Shown: positions 37,742 to 47,393 of the stretch, piece by piece
How positions within the stretch are numbered: the first letter of the stretch is position 1
Layout of the letters: every line of letters begins with the position of its first letter
From: Chrysemys picta bellii
Taxonomy: Eukaryota; Chordata; Testudines; Emydidae
Direction of reading: 5' to 3'
Assembly (NCBI RefSeq): GCF_011386835.1
Contig: NC_088800.1
Coordinates: forward strand, 85,190,981-85,254,980
Length of the DNA: 64,000 nt
Notes under the pieces: generated by a model
Seen by the model: only the letters and a program-made list of their open reading frames with translations
Told to the model about the DNA's origin: nothing
The model's database searches: none
Made by a program: the position numbers and the translations under genes

Positions 37742-38212
37742 TGTCACGGAGTATTGGGGAACTCAGGGCCCTGCACCCCCGGCTTCCTGCGATTCACCAT
37801 GACTCTCAGCCAGCCAGTAAAGCAGAAGGTTTATTTGGATGACAGGAACACAGTCCAAGACAGGTCTTGCAGGCACAGACAACAGGGCCCCCCTCAGTTA
37901 GGTCCAGCTTGGGGTCCCAGGGCATCCCAGCCCCCCCCTTTGGGGGGTCAGAGCCATCTCTGCCTCCCAGCCATCTCTCCAGCCTCCTTCCAGCCTGCTT
38001 CCAGCACTCTCCTTCAGCGACCCCTCCCACAGCCTTTGTTCAGTTTCCCGGGCCCCGGAGTCATCTGACCTCCAACCCCCTCCTGGGTTCTCATGTTACA
38101 AGCTCAGGTATGTTCCCTTGGGCCGGCTCCCATCCCCCGATGCAGACCATCCTAGTCACACTCCCCTGTCAGCATTCACAGACCACAGTGAGAACAGTCC
38201 CAGTTCGTCACA
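37742..38212 (-). repeat. 3' LTR (left copy)
   Basis: 471 bp, opening TGTCACGG on the + strand and ending GTCACA, so TG...CA on either strand. It contains AATAAA on the minus strand (complement of TTTATT at 37830-37835), a plausible poly(A) signal. It matches 41327-41797 along its length. Confidence 0.95.
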
Positions 38213-38225
38213 TCTCTCCCCCCTT
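38213..38225 (-). promoter_or_regulatory. Polypurine tract
   Basis: On the minus strand AAGGGGGGAGAGA lies directly against the 3' LTR, the expected place for the plus-strand primer of reverse transcription. Confidence 0.85.
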
Positions 38226-38278
38226 CGAGACCGAACTGAGCAGGGTCACTTTAGCCAGTGACCCGGGGAAGTTCGAAC

Positions 38279-41002
38279 CTACCCCCGTTCCCATGGATGC
38301 CCCCGCATCCCTCCAGTTCCTTGGTGAGAATTACACCAGGCCCCTTCCGTTCCACGCCCCCCCTTAGGTCGGGGGTGCTTGATGGCACTCGCAGTTCGCA
38401 TGTGGGAAGGTTTATGCGGCCTGTGCCCTTTTCCCACCCCCATACCTCTGGGGTTCCAACTGGGCTGTGGTCTTCTCCCAGCGCTCCAGTCTGGAGGTCT
38501 GTGCTTTGGGCTCTCTTGGTTTAGAGCCGCCCTTTTAACCTTGGCCACCCTCTGGAAAGGATCCTTTATGCTGGGCAAGGGTCCTAAAGCTCTTTTCCCC
38601 TTGTCCCAGGCCTTCCTCCCCCTCTGACAGGGGTCACAGGATCCGCAGTACTGTCGGACAGTAACAAAGACCCCAGGCCAGTAAAAGCTCCGTAGCAGCC
38701 TCTGCTGGGTACGCCAGGTTCCCTGGTGCCCTGAGAGGGGAATGTCATGGGCCCGGCACAGTAGCTGGCGGCGATACTTCTGGGGTACCACCAGCTGCCT
38801 CCTGATCCCCCCTGACTCCATTTTCCCTGGGGGAGCCCATTCTCGGTACAGGAACCCCTTCTCCCACAGGAACCTTTTCCGGCCACCTCGTTCCATGGTC
38901 TGTACCGCATTGAGGTCGGCCAGGTCCCTTATCTTCCGCAAGGAGGGGTCTCTCTGTAACTCGGCCTGGAACTCAGCAGCTGGGACAGGGATGGCCACCT
39001 GCTCTTTCTCGCCCGCTGGGTCCGAAGCTGCAGCCTCCCTGAGCCGCGTCCCTGGGCGTGCCCTCCCCACCAGGTTAGGGTCCTGCGCCTCAGGCAAGGC
39101 ACCCCCCCCAAGGCCAGGGCGCAGGGCCCCTCGCCGGCTCTGACTGCGGGTCACAACCAGTGCCTTTTGGGGGTTGCTTGGCCAGTTCTCCAGGTCCCCC
39201 CCCATCAATACCTCAGTGGGCAGATACGGGTGTACCCCCACATCCTTGGGGCCCTCCTTGGCCCCCCACTTCAGGTGTACCCTTGCCACGGGCACTTTGA
39301 CTGGTGTTCCGCCCACCCCCGTCAGGGTCAGGTAGGAGTTGGGCACCACCTGATCTGGGGCCACCACCTCGGGCCGGGCCAGCGTCACCTCTGCGCCCGT
39401 ATCCCAGTATCCATTGACCTTCCTCCCATCCACCTCCAGGGGAACAAGGTACTCTCTCCGGAGGGACAGCCCCGCGCCCACCGTATAAACCAAAAACCCT
39501 GAGTCTGGGGCATCCAGCCCCCTAGAGGAGCTGGCCTGGGGCCCTTCTCTCTCTTGAGCAGTTGATAAGCTGCCAGCCCCTCTTGCGTGAGAAGCCTGCC
39601 CCTCGTCCGTCTGGGCCTCTACCAAGTTAACCCTATGCGGGTTCGGTCTGCTCAGTCTGTCCTTGAGCTTGGGGCACTGGGCCCGAACGTGGCCTCTTCG
39701 GCCGCAGTAATAGCAGCTCATGTCCTGTGGGTCCCCTCGAGCCGGTCGGTTGTCCCTGACGCTGGGCATTCCCCGTGGGAGGGGATTCCCCATATTCCCT
39801 CTTTGGGAGGTCCCAGGGTGACTCTCTCTCTGCATCACGGCGGGCCTGTTCCTTTGGGGCTCCTCCCTGCCACCCCCTGACCGGCTCTTTACAAACTCAT
39901 CAGCCAGCTGCCCGGCGTGTCGCGGGTTCCCTGGCTTTCTGTCCACCAACCACAGCCTCAGGTCGGATGGGCACCGCTCATACAGTTGCTCCAGTACCAG
40001 CAGTTTAATCAGGTCCTCCTTCGTCTGGGCCCCACCAGCCCACTTGCTGGCGTATCTTTCCATGCGGACGGCTAGTTGCAGATATGAGATCTCAGGGGTT
40101 TTATCTTGACTCCGGAACCTTCCCCGGTACATCTCAGGAGTCAGCCCAAACTCACGTAGCAGGGCCTTTTTGAATAGTTCGTAGTCCCCTTTCTCTGCCT
40201 CTCCCAGTTGGCGGTACAATGCCACGGATTTGGGGTCCAGTAAGGGGGTAAGGACCCGGAGTCTGTCCGCGGGATCAACCCGGTGCAGCTCGCAGGCCAT
40301 CTCAAAGGCCTCCAGGAAGTCATCCATGTCCTCCCCCTCCTTGTATGGGGCCATGATGCACTTATCAAAGCTCCGTGCAGTCCTGGGTCCCCCCTCACTC
40401 ACCGCAGCCGGGGGTTCGCTGCCCCTCAGTCTCGCCAGTTCCAGTTCATGCTGACGCTGTCTCTCATTCTCCTGTCTCTGTCTCTCTTCATGCTGTCTTT
40501 GTCTCTCTTTCTCCTCCCGTTCATGCTGACGCTGTCTCTCTTCATGCTGTCTCTGTTGTTCACGATCCTCCAGCTCCCTCAGTTTTAGCTCTTTCTCCCA
40601 TTCCAGCCAATTCCGCTCCCCGGATGCCGAACGTTGCCGGGAGGATCCTCTGCTGGCCGGCGGGCTTCGCCGGGGGGACCCCCTGCTGGCCGGGGGGATC
40701 ACGGCGCCTTCGGTATTTGCTGGGCTCCTCCCCACCCTTCCCCTAGGCATAGGAAGGAGGGGTCTCGGGAAGCCCTCAGCAGCCGGCTGACCACTCCCAG
40801 CTGGGACAGACACTGGTGCCTGCGCTGCATTTGCCAGGCTGCTTCCCTGAGACACAGGGATCAGTTCATTCGCGCGATCTTCCGCCTCCAGCTGGGCGAT
40901 GAGCTGTTCTTTGGTGAGCCTCCCAATGCGCAGCCGCCTCTGCTTGCACAGCTCCACCAGGTCGCTCTTAAGCCGCTTGGCATACATCTTCCTGCTGGCC
41001 AC
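38279..41002 (-). CDS. Gag-protease-integrase(zinc finger) polyprotein of LTR retrotransposon, 907 codons
   Basis: A single open frame from ATG at 41002 to a stop at 38279. Visible in order: an N-terminal SAP-like helix pair (residues about 6-42); a highly charged coiled coil of RQHEE-type repeats (about 135-192); capsid, with a SCAN-like segment at about 295-376 containing TKEDLIKLLVLEQLYERCP; a CX2CX4HX4C zinc knuckle (C430, C433, H438, C443); a retropepsin-type protease with D534-T535-G536; and an integrase zinc-binding domain with H752, H759, C789, C792. After about residue 822 the protein leaves family sequence, and the tail to 907 looks like read-through of non-coding 3' sequence. No integrase catalytic core, reverse transcriptase or RNase H is present. 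The frame has no stop or frameshift, consistent with recent insertion. It may still supply Gag particles. Confidence 0.9.
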   Translation of the reverse strand: MASRKMYAKRLKSDLVELCKQRRLRIGRLTKEQLIAQLEAEDRANELIPVSQGSSLANAAQAPVSVPAGSGQPAAEGFPRPLLPMPRGRVGRSPANTEGAVIPPASRGSPRRSPPASRGSSRQRSASGERNWLEWEKELKLRELEDREQQRQHEERQRQHEREEKERQRQHEERQRQENERQRQHELELARLRGSEPPAAVSEGGPRTARSFDKCIMAPYKEGEDMDDFLEAFEMACELHRVDPADRLRVLTPLLDPKSVALYRQLGEAEKGDYELFKKALLREFGLTPEMYRGRFRSQDKTPEISYLQLAVRMERYASKWAGGAQTKEDLIKLLVLEQLYERCPSDLRLWLVDRKPGNPRHAGQLADEFVKSRSGGGREEPQRNRPAVMQRESHPGTSQRGNMGNPLPRGMPSVRDNRPARGDPQDMSCYYCGRRGHVRAQCPKLKDRLSRPNPHRVNLVEAQTDEGQASHARGAGSLSTAQEREGPQASSSRGLDAPDSGFLVYTVGAGLSLRREYLVPLEVDGRKVNGYWDTGAEVTLARPEVVAPDQVVPNSYLTLTGVGGTPVKVPVARVHLKWGAKEGPKDVGVHPYLPTEVLMGGDLENWPSNPQKALVVTRSQSRRGALRPGLGGGALPEAQDPNLVGRARPGTRLREAAASDPAGEKEQVAIPVPAAEFQAELQRDPSLRKIRDLADLNAVQTMERGGRKRFLWEKGFLYREWAPPGKMESGGIRRQLVVPQKYRRQLLCRAHDIPLSGHQGTWRTQQRLLRSFYWPGVFVTVRQYCGSCDPCQRGRKAWDKGKRALGPLPSIKDPFQRVAKVKRAALNQESPKHRPPDWSAGRRPQPSWNPRGMGVGKGHRPHKPSHMRTASAIKHPRPKGGRGTEGAWCNSHQGTGGMRGHPWERG

Positions 41003-41306
41003 TCACCGGCCTGTGTGCTCACAGCTCCCCACAGTTTGCAGGGGGCCCCCTAGTGTGCCAGCCCTTCTCGAGGTCACCACCTCTCTGCCAGGGTCGAGCT
41101 GCAGACTCCTCCGCCCCTGGGACCACTCGCTGTGATCCCACGGGGGACCCTGTTACTGCAAAAGTCCTTCTCGCTGGTCACACACTCCCAGGGGTAATAA
41201 CCGTCTCTCTCCCACTCTTCAGCAGGCCTGGTCCCCGTCAATCCCCCTTCGTTTTACTGCTCCCCAGTCACTTACTGCAGGACGCGCCGTCCACGGGGTG
41301 CAGTAC

Positions 41307-41324
41307 ATCCCACCGCTGCCACCA
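41307..41324 (-). promoter_or_regulatory. Primer-binding site for tRNA-Leu
   Basis: The + strand reads ATCCCACCGCTGCCACCA, the 3' end expected of vertebrate tRNA-Leu (AAG/UAG type) including CCA. On the element's strand it is therefore an 18-nt complement, two bases inside the 5' LTR. The tRNA match is from memory of tRNA-Leu sequences. Confidence 0.85.
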
Positions 41325-41326
41325 GT

Positions 41327-41797
41327 TGTCACGGAGTATTGGGGAACTCAGGGCCCTGCACCCCCGGCTTCCTGCGATTCACCATGACTCTCAGCCAGCC
41401 AGTAAAGCAGAAGGTTTATTTGGATGACAGGAACACAGTCCAAGACAGGTCTTGCAGGCACAGACAACAGGGCCCCCCTCAGTTAGGTCCAGCTTGGGGT
41501 CCCAGGGCATCCCAGCCCCCCCCTTTGGGGGGTCAGAGCCATCTCTGCCTCCCAGCCATCTCTCCAGCCTCCTTCCAGCCTGCTTCCAGCACTCTCCTTC
41601 AGCGACCCCTCCCACAGCCTTTGTTCAGTTTCCCGGGCCCCGGAGTCATCTGACCTCCAACCCCCTCCTGGGTTCTCATGTTACAAGCTCAGGTATGTTC
41701 CCTTGGGCCGGCTCCCATCCCCCGATGCAGACCATCCTAGTCACACTCCCCTGTCAGCATTCACAGACCACAGTGAGAACAGTCCCAGTTCGTCACA
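41327..41797 (-). repeat. 5' LTR (right copy)
   Basis: 471 bp, no difference from 37742-38212 seen on side-by-side reading. It would contain the promoter driving the minus-strand frame. Its AATAAA signal is at 41415-41420 on the complementary strand. Confidence 0.95.
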
Positions 41798-41802
41798 AGT
41801 AC
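41798..41802. repeat. Target-site duplication AGTAC (right)
   Basis: Second copy of the AGTAC at 37737-37741. Removing the element plus one copy restores an uninterrupted CR1 reading frame. Confidence 0.95.
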
Positions 41803-42676
41803 ATTTATAAAGTTTGCAGATGATACCAAGCTGGGAGGGGTTGCAAGTGCTTTGGAGGATAGGATTAAAATTCAAAATGATCTGGAGAGATGGTCTGAAG
41901 TAAACAGGATGAAATTCAGTAAGGATAAATGCAAAGTACTCCACGTAGGAAGGATCAATCAGTTGCACACACACAGAATAGGAAATGACTGCCTAGGAAG
42001 GAAAGGGATCTGGGGGACATAGTGGATCACAAGCTAAATATGAGTCAACAGTGTAACACTATTGCAAAAAAAGCAAACATCATTCTGGGATGTATTAGCA
42101 GGAGTGTTGTAAGCAATACACGAGAAGTAATTCTTCCACTCAACTCCACGCTGATATGGCCTCAACTGGAGTATTGTGTCCAGTTCTGGCGCCACATTTC
42201 AGGAAGGATGTGGACAAATTGGAGAAAGTCCAGGGAAGAGCAACAAAAATGATGAAAGGTCTAGAAAACATGACCTGTGAGGGAAGATTGAAAAAATTGG
42301 CTTTGTTTAGTCTGGAGAAGAGAAGACTGAGAGGGGACATGATACCAGTTTTCAAGTACATAAAAGGTTGTTACAAGGAGGAGGGAGAGAGATCATTTTT
42401 CTTAACCTCTGAGGATAGGACAAGAAGCAATGGGCTTAAATTGCAGCAAGGGAGGTTTAGTTTGGACATTAGGGAAAACTTCCTAACTGTCAGGTTGGTT
42501 AAGCACTGGAATAAATTGCCCAGGGAGGTTGTGGAATCTCCCTCATTGGGGATTTTTAAGAGCAGGTTGGACAAACACCTGTCAGGGATGGTCTAGATAA
42601 TACTTAGCCCTGCCATGAGTGCAGGGGACTGGACTAGATGACCTCTCGAGGTCCCTTCCAATCCTGCGTTTCTATG
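41803..42676 (+). mobile_element. CR1 LINE, right part with 3' tail
   Basis: It continues the CR1 ORF2 begun at 37562: the codons just after the insertion give FIKFADDTKLGG, containing the FADD catalytic box. Later segments include KCKVLHVG, LEYCVQFW, KRRLRGDMIPVFKYIKG and KSRLDKHLSGMV. The frame has several breaks (around 41990-42030 and 42200). The tail ends in GGTCCCTTCCAATCCTGCG and TTTCTATG, a usual CR1 3' end. Confidence 0.92.
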
Positions 42677-43372
42677 GAAATTATTCCTAGACACCCTCCC
42701 TCTCCGCCCCGCAGGGTAAGCGTGCTGAGTGTGTCCCTGCTCTCGGCAGCGCTGAGCTTTAATGGCAGGGCCCAGCAGGTCTATCTTGTTAGCGTTCCTG
42801 GTGTCTGCAGTCAAAGAGCGGCTCTCCGAGCAACGACGACGCGCCCTTGTTGATACGTGCCCTCGCAGCTAGGAATCTGCCTTTTTCCTGCAATGATTTC
42901 ATCAGTCCCCAGCTGTCCTGCCCCTTTAAATCAGAGGCTGCTCTCCAGGGGGTGCTCAGCGCCACAGGACTGTGTTACGTCACAGAGGGGGATGCTGAGA
43001 CCTACCCAATCTGCTTCCAGCGGGTTGTGTAGCCTCGTTCCTCATGGCTATAGGAAATGCATGCGCTAGAGGGGACTGAGTCAGTCTCCCTGCAGGCCCC
43101 CCGATAAGATGTTAAAGGGATGCTGTATTTGATCTTAGAGGAAAGGCCACTGTTATGTGAACAGCAAAACACATCAATCAGGTAGCAGGTGTGTAAGAAG
43201 TGAATGGATCAGACGTCTCCCACCGCTAGGGCTGGGCGTGTCCCCCAGTGGCAGGCCTGGGAAGGGGGTAGATTGTGAACTGGCCCCGCTGCGACCTGCT
43301 CCCTCTCGGAGCTCCTCTGTCCGGAATTGTCTCTACCCATGTTGTGCAGCCTCTGTTCTGTTTCCCTCCTAG
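42677..43372 (+). other. RAB26 intron, no further feature
   Basis: Non-coding sequence between the CR1 tail and the first recognised RAB26 exon. A pyrimidine-rich tract (43330-43370, ending TTTCCCTCCTAG) precedes the exon and serves as its acceptor. Confidence 0.6.
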
Positions 43373-43438
43373 GCATGGCTGACCGAGATCCATGAATACG
43401 CACAGCAAGATGTGGTCCTCATGCTACTGGGAAATAAG
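43373..43438 (+). CDS. RAB26: RAB26 coding exon (AWLTEIHEY...GNK)
   Basis: A phase-0 exon of 22 codons between TTTCCCTCCTAG and GTGAGT. It encodes AWLTEIHEYAQQDVVLMLLGNK in pieces; the final GNK begins the G4 guanine-specificity box (NKxD) completed by the next exon. Rab26 is a small GTPase that moves secretory granules and synaptic vesicles and links them to autophagy. The exon boundaries match those known for the RAB26/RAB37 pair. RAB37 is the main alternative here, but the later exons favour RAB26. Preceding exons, with the P-loop and switch regions, were not found in the window. Confidence 0.95.
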
Positions 43439-44429
43439 GTGAGTTGGGCCCGGCCACAAAGCCAGGCTAGTTTCCGGATAGTCAGCCTGTCTCATTGCCA
43501 GTCAGGTCCAGAACGCCCCCGCCTATGGGAGCTCTGCAGTAGTGGGCATTAGCCATCTGCAGACGTCGTTTCAAAGCCTAACATTGGCATGAAATGTTGG
43601 GGGCTCTCAGGAGCCCAGGAATGCCTCCATCATGAGTTGGCAGGAAATCCACTTTGTTCCCGATGCTCCCTGAAGCAGGCATCACTCAACGCTAGGGAAC
43701 CGCCCCAGGAGGCTTCCGGTGCTGCTGGGCCCTCAGCAAGGTCTCTTAGCAAATGTAATCAGGAGAATTAGGCTATAGGGGGACGCAGACTGGGCTAATT
43801 GTCTGGCAGTGCCCTGCCCTCGCTGTGCTGTGGCATTTGCTGATCCATGGGCCTGACCCTTACAAGCGATCTGGGCTCCCCTTCTGAGTATCCAAATTAC
43901 CAGCTGCAGGAGTGACCCTGGGGCAGGGCACCCGGTTACCGACGTGGAGGTGGGCGGGGGTCCCGTGTCTGGGGAGGTTTGTGTTGGCAGAGCCCTGCTC
44001 CTCTGACTCAGCCGGTTTGCGGAATTGGGGGGGGTGATACTTCTTGGGGGAAACTCTGGTTTCTTCACTTTGTTACATTGTTGCCTGATGTCAGCATGCC
44101 CGGAACCTACTGTACAGCGTTAGTGATGCGTAGGGCATCTATCACCTCTTCGCGCCAAGGCTCTTGAGGCACTTTGCAGACATTGGGCCCAATCCACTAA
44201 CAGATTTTGCTGGCTTCCACTGAGGGAGAATGTGGGCTGCAAGCCCCCCTGTACGCCACTGTAGTGCAGGCTCTTACTACAGTGACAGAGGGGGGTTTCC
44301 GTCGCTGTAGTAAATCCAGCCCCTGTGTCTACAGTGAGGTGAGGTTGACCTAATTACATGGCACAGGGTGCAAAATTCTTCACAGCCCGGAGCAATGTAG
44401 CTACTTGACCTAAGTTTAAACTCCTAGAC
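43439..44429 (+). other. RAB26 intron, proximal part
   Basis: Intron after the G4-box exon. No RNA gene or conserved exon seen. The region 43950-44040 has G-rich tracts. Confidence 0.7.
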
Positions 44430-44765
44430 CTCATAGAACCATAGTCTAACCCCCTGCCGAGATGCAGGATTTGTTGGGCCTCAACCTTCCAAGACAGACG
44501 GCTACAGCCTCCTTTGGAAAACCTCCCGTGAAGGAGCTTCCACGACCTCCTAAGGCGTCTGTTCCATTGGCCGCCTGTTCTTACAGTTAGGGAGTTTTTT
44601 CTGAGATTTAATCTCAATACTGTAGTTTGAACCCGTTGCCTCTTGTCCTGCCCTCTGTGGCAAGAGAGAACAACTTTTCCCCATCTTTTTTATGGCAGCC
44701 TTTCAAGTATCTGAAGACCACGATAGATGTCCCCCCTTAATGTCCTCTCTTCTGGGTGTAGCCCA
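44430..44765 (-). mobile_element. CR1 LINE 3' fragment in RAB26 intron, opposite strand
   Basis: On the minus strand the CR1 ORF2 C-terminal pattern is visible: NSLTVRTGGQWN, followed by a KLLHGRFSKGG-like piece and a 3' tail with GGGGGTTAGACTATGGTTCT. Frameshifts and 5' truncation make it inactive. It is antisense to RAB26. Confidence 0.8.
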
Positions 44766-46174
44766 GGTTGGGTCTGAGAGTTATTACTTGGCCAGTGTTT
44801 GATTCTTGAGTGACCATGAGAGGGGCTTTCCATCGGTAGGATCTGGAGGAACAGGGGCATGTTCGGTATGGAACACGCAGGCCTGTCTGGAGATCTGCTT
44901 TATTAAGCTGCATGGGGGCGAGTTTCTTCCCCAGTCTACAAAGCAGGTCCTTAGTGGGAAGAATGAAGAGGTGTCCGTAGAGTCTGGATATATGTTGGTC
45001 CCTGCCTGTGGGGATCTAGCAATGATCATGCTTGTCTGAGGGTTGGTTCAGCACTTGCTTTCCCTCCTGAGAAGCAGAGATCTGGACGGACAGATCCCTG
45101 CCTTCTCTTTCCTTAGTGATAAACACTGGAACACCTAAACTGTGACCACCCACCTGGCCAGGAGTCAAAGGGCCGAACCCAACTCGCTCGTGAACTAGCG
45201 TGGATCCCAACCAGTTGCATCCTCAACTTGGGCAGCTCCCAGTAAGGCCAGGTGCCCTCTGGATCCAAGCAGCCTGGCGTTTCTCTGCCTGCCCTGCTCA
45301 TGCTCCCCTGGCTTTGAGAGCGGGAGCTGCGCTAGCCAGAGCCAGGCACGCTTGTCAGATTCTTCTGATACCAGACTCCAATTTTGTTGGCCTGAGACTG
45401 TTCTCGCCTTGGTGCCGTAAGAGCTGATTTGCAAGAACATTACAGAAGCCCTCCCAGGAATAGTCACTTGGAAGCAAAGCTTTGAGAATGAACAAAATCG
45501 CTCTTGTCTTCATTCAGATCTCCTCACTTACAAATTCCGCCTTAGCCTTTCTGTTTCCTGTTACCACGGAGGGGGCTGCTGCTGGGAACGAGAGGCCAAC
45601 TCCGACGCAGTGCTGGTGGTTTCCGCTAACCTAAGCGAATTACAAACACTTCTTGTTTATTGCATCGTGCCAACTGCTGGACGAGGAGTCGGATCGGGAC
45701 CTGCATGCGTCTGCCTGGGTGTGCATGGACCAGTGGTCTATTGAAGGGCCTCTCTTGTTCGTTCCAGGGTGTCTCTAGGACCTTCTTTGAAGTGAATGTC
45801 TTGGTGAGCCCGTCTGGAACTCATTGAATTTAATTTCCACTCCAGCCTACTCTTCCACACCCTCAGGGTACATTGCTCTGCACCCCTGACCCCGCGCATG
45901 GCTCCTTCCCCTTTATCCAGAGAGCAGGGACCCGGCGGTTGACCTGGATTGATTGTATCTTTGCTGGGTAGAGAGAGAACATCAGATGTGTGCTTGTTTC
46001 CCTGTTGACTCGGTTTAGGGCAGCCCTGCCACTCCATCCATTCATTGCAGGAGACTCCTTGGACAAGTGCAGCTTCAATCTCCCTCTAGGGCTGAAGCCA
46101 AGAGTGCGTCGATTCATTGCTTAGTTCTCCAACTCGATAATTCTAGCCTTTCTGCCTTCTATTGAGCGGTCATT
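44766..46174 (+). other. RAB26 intron, middle part
   Basis: Non-coding; no supported feature. Confidence 0.6.
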
Positions 46175-46388
46175 CAAGGATCTCGAAGCATTCAACAGGC
46201 ATAAGTTAATGCTGTCTCCCATCCCCCGCGACACAGGGAAGTATCGTCTCTCCGTGTTATAGATGGGAAATAGAGGCACAGAGTAGCTAAGAGGATTTGT
46301 TCAAGGTTAAGTTAATGACAGAGCCGTGGATGGAACCCAGGAGTCCCAGTTCTCTCTCTCGCTCTGAGCATTAGACCATATGCCTCTT
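46175..46388 (-). repeat. MIR SINE in RAB26 intron
   Basis: GTTATAGATGGGAAATAGAG and TTCAAGGTTAAGTTAATGAC are the minus-strand forms of the MIR core (CTCAGTTTCC...ATCTGTAAAATGGG and the GACCTTGGGCAAGT region). GGAACCCAGGAGTCC fits the tRNA-derived body. Confidence 0.75.
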
Positions 46389-46680
46389 TCATAGAGCAAC
46401 AAATCATGGCACAGAAATTGCAGCCTTAGCCCTCCTTGTGCTTTCCCGGCTGCAGCAACTCAAGCTGGTCTCAAGCACGTGTCTGGGAGAAAAGATGCCG
46501 CCTCCTTGGGCCCAGCTCTCTTGTAGAGAAAGTGAAATGTGATTTCCTGGTGAAGTGGCGTGGGGCGGGGATGCTGAGTGACTGTACTATTCATGTCTGG
46601 GTCACCCTGCACTCCAGAGCTTCGCCTGACATTGCTCTGCTGATCCATTGCAAATTGCTCTTTGTCGTTATCGCTGCTAG

Positions 46681-46737
46681 GTGGATTCGACCCAGGACAG
46701 AGTGGTAAAAAGGGAAGATGGAGAGAAATTGGCCAAG
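46681..46737 (+). CDS. RAB26: RAB26 coding exon (VDSTQDRVVKREDGEKLAK)
   Basis: A 19-codon phase-0 exon between TCGCTGCTAG and GTACGT. It begins with V-D, which completes the G4 box NKVD across the splice junction, then gives RVVKREDGEKLAK. The KREDGEKLAK run is typical of Rab26 and differs from the RSEDGE form of Rab37. The acceptor has a weak pyrimidine tract. Confidence 0.95.
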
Positions 46738-47316
46738 GTACGTGTCTCCTCGCAGCCCAAGACTTCGCCCAGATAAATTAGCTGCTGCTTGCACTTGCTT
46801 GGGAAAGTTGCATTTACGGTTAAGCTGTGAGGCTACATCAGCTAAACAACGAGCCCCCAGTGCTGAAGGGTGGTGCAGGGGCCAGTCTGTAGTGGGAAGG
46901 AGCCTGCGCGGTGCTGCCTTGGATTGCTTGACTTTCGTTTCTTGTGTTTCTTTCCCCCTCTCTCTCCTCCTTTGCCTCTCCTTGTGCTTTCCCAGCTCCT
47001 TCTCACCCCTCACGCTGCCCTCGCTTTGCCACCTCGCTGCTGTTTTCAGTGCTTTGCAGAATAACCCTCCTCCTGGTATTTTTCCCAGCAAACCCTCCTG
47101 TCCTCCCTGAGTTTCCCCTAAACGCCACGTTCCCCTCAAGAACCCTCTGGCAGGGTCAGGTTACAAAGCCTTTGTCACTTTGCACAGCCGGAGTCAGATG
47201 GGTTTGTTAGAGACTGTGTTGGAGCTGGGCTCTCTTGTACCAGGCAGACAGCAGGAACCCGTGGCCTGTTCTGGGCCACTGATGGGTCTTGTACTGAGAC
47301 GGGTCTTGTCTTGCAG
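46738..47316 (+). other. RAB26 intron
   Basis: Non-coding; pyrimidine-rich (C/T) tract at about 46950-47040. No other feature. Confidence 0.7.
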
Positions 47317-47393
47317 GAGTACGGAGTGCCTTTCATGGAGACCAGCGCGAAAAGCGGCTTGAATGTCGACTTGGCCTTTACAGCCATTGCAAA
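47317..47393 (+). CDS. RAB26: RAB26 coding exon (EYGVPFMETSAKSG...IAK)
   Basis: A 77-nt exon between GTCTTGCAG and GTAAGT, ending after the second base of a lysine codon (AA/G). It encodes the G5 box ETSAKSG, which contacts the guanine base, and the following helix NVDLAFTAIAK. Boundary phase agrees with the next exon. Confidence 0.96.

Larger units (their letters stand above)
37742..41797 (-). mobile_element. Young non-autonomous Ty3/gypsy (Gmr1-like) LTR retrotransposon
   Basis: This is a complete LTR-internal-LTR structure of 4056 bp on the minus strand: 5' LTR 41327-41797, primer site 41307-41324, one long frame 41002-38279, polypurine tract 38213-38225, 3' LTR 37742-38212. The two LTRs are both 471 bp and look identical by eye, so insertion was recent. 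The frame carries Gag, protease and the integrase zinc-binding domain, then passes directly into 3' sequence. The integrase core, reverse transcriptase and RNase H are missing, so mobility would need enzymes from an intact relative. The SCAN-like capsid and integrase following protease suggest the Gmr1 group. Confidence 0.93.

Noticed and set aside
37754..38068. 104-codon frame present twice (also 41339-41653) as a duplicated gene
   Set aside because: Both lie inside the two identical LTRs and are on the strand opposite to the element's genes.
40470..40600. Short tandem repeats that might suggest a CRISPR-like or satellite array
   Set aside because: They are the coding repeat of the Gag coiled coil, with no spacers and inside an intact frame.
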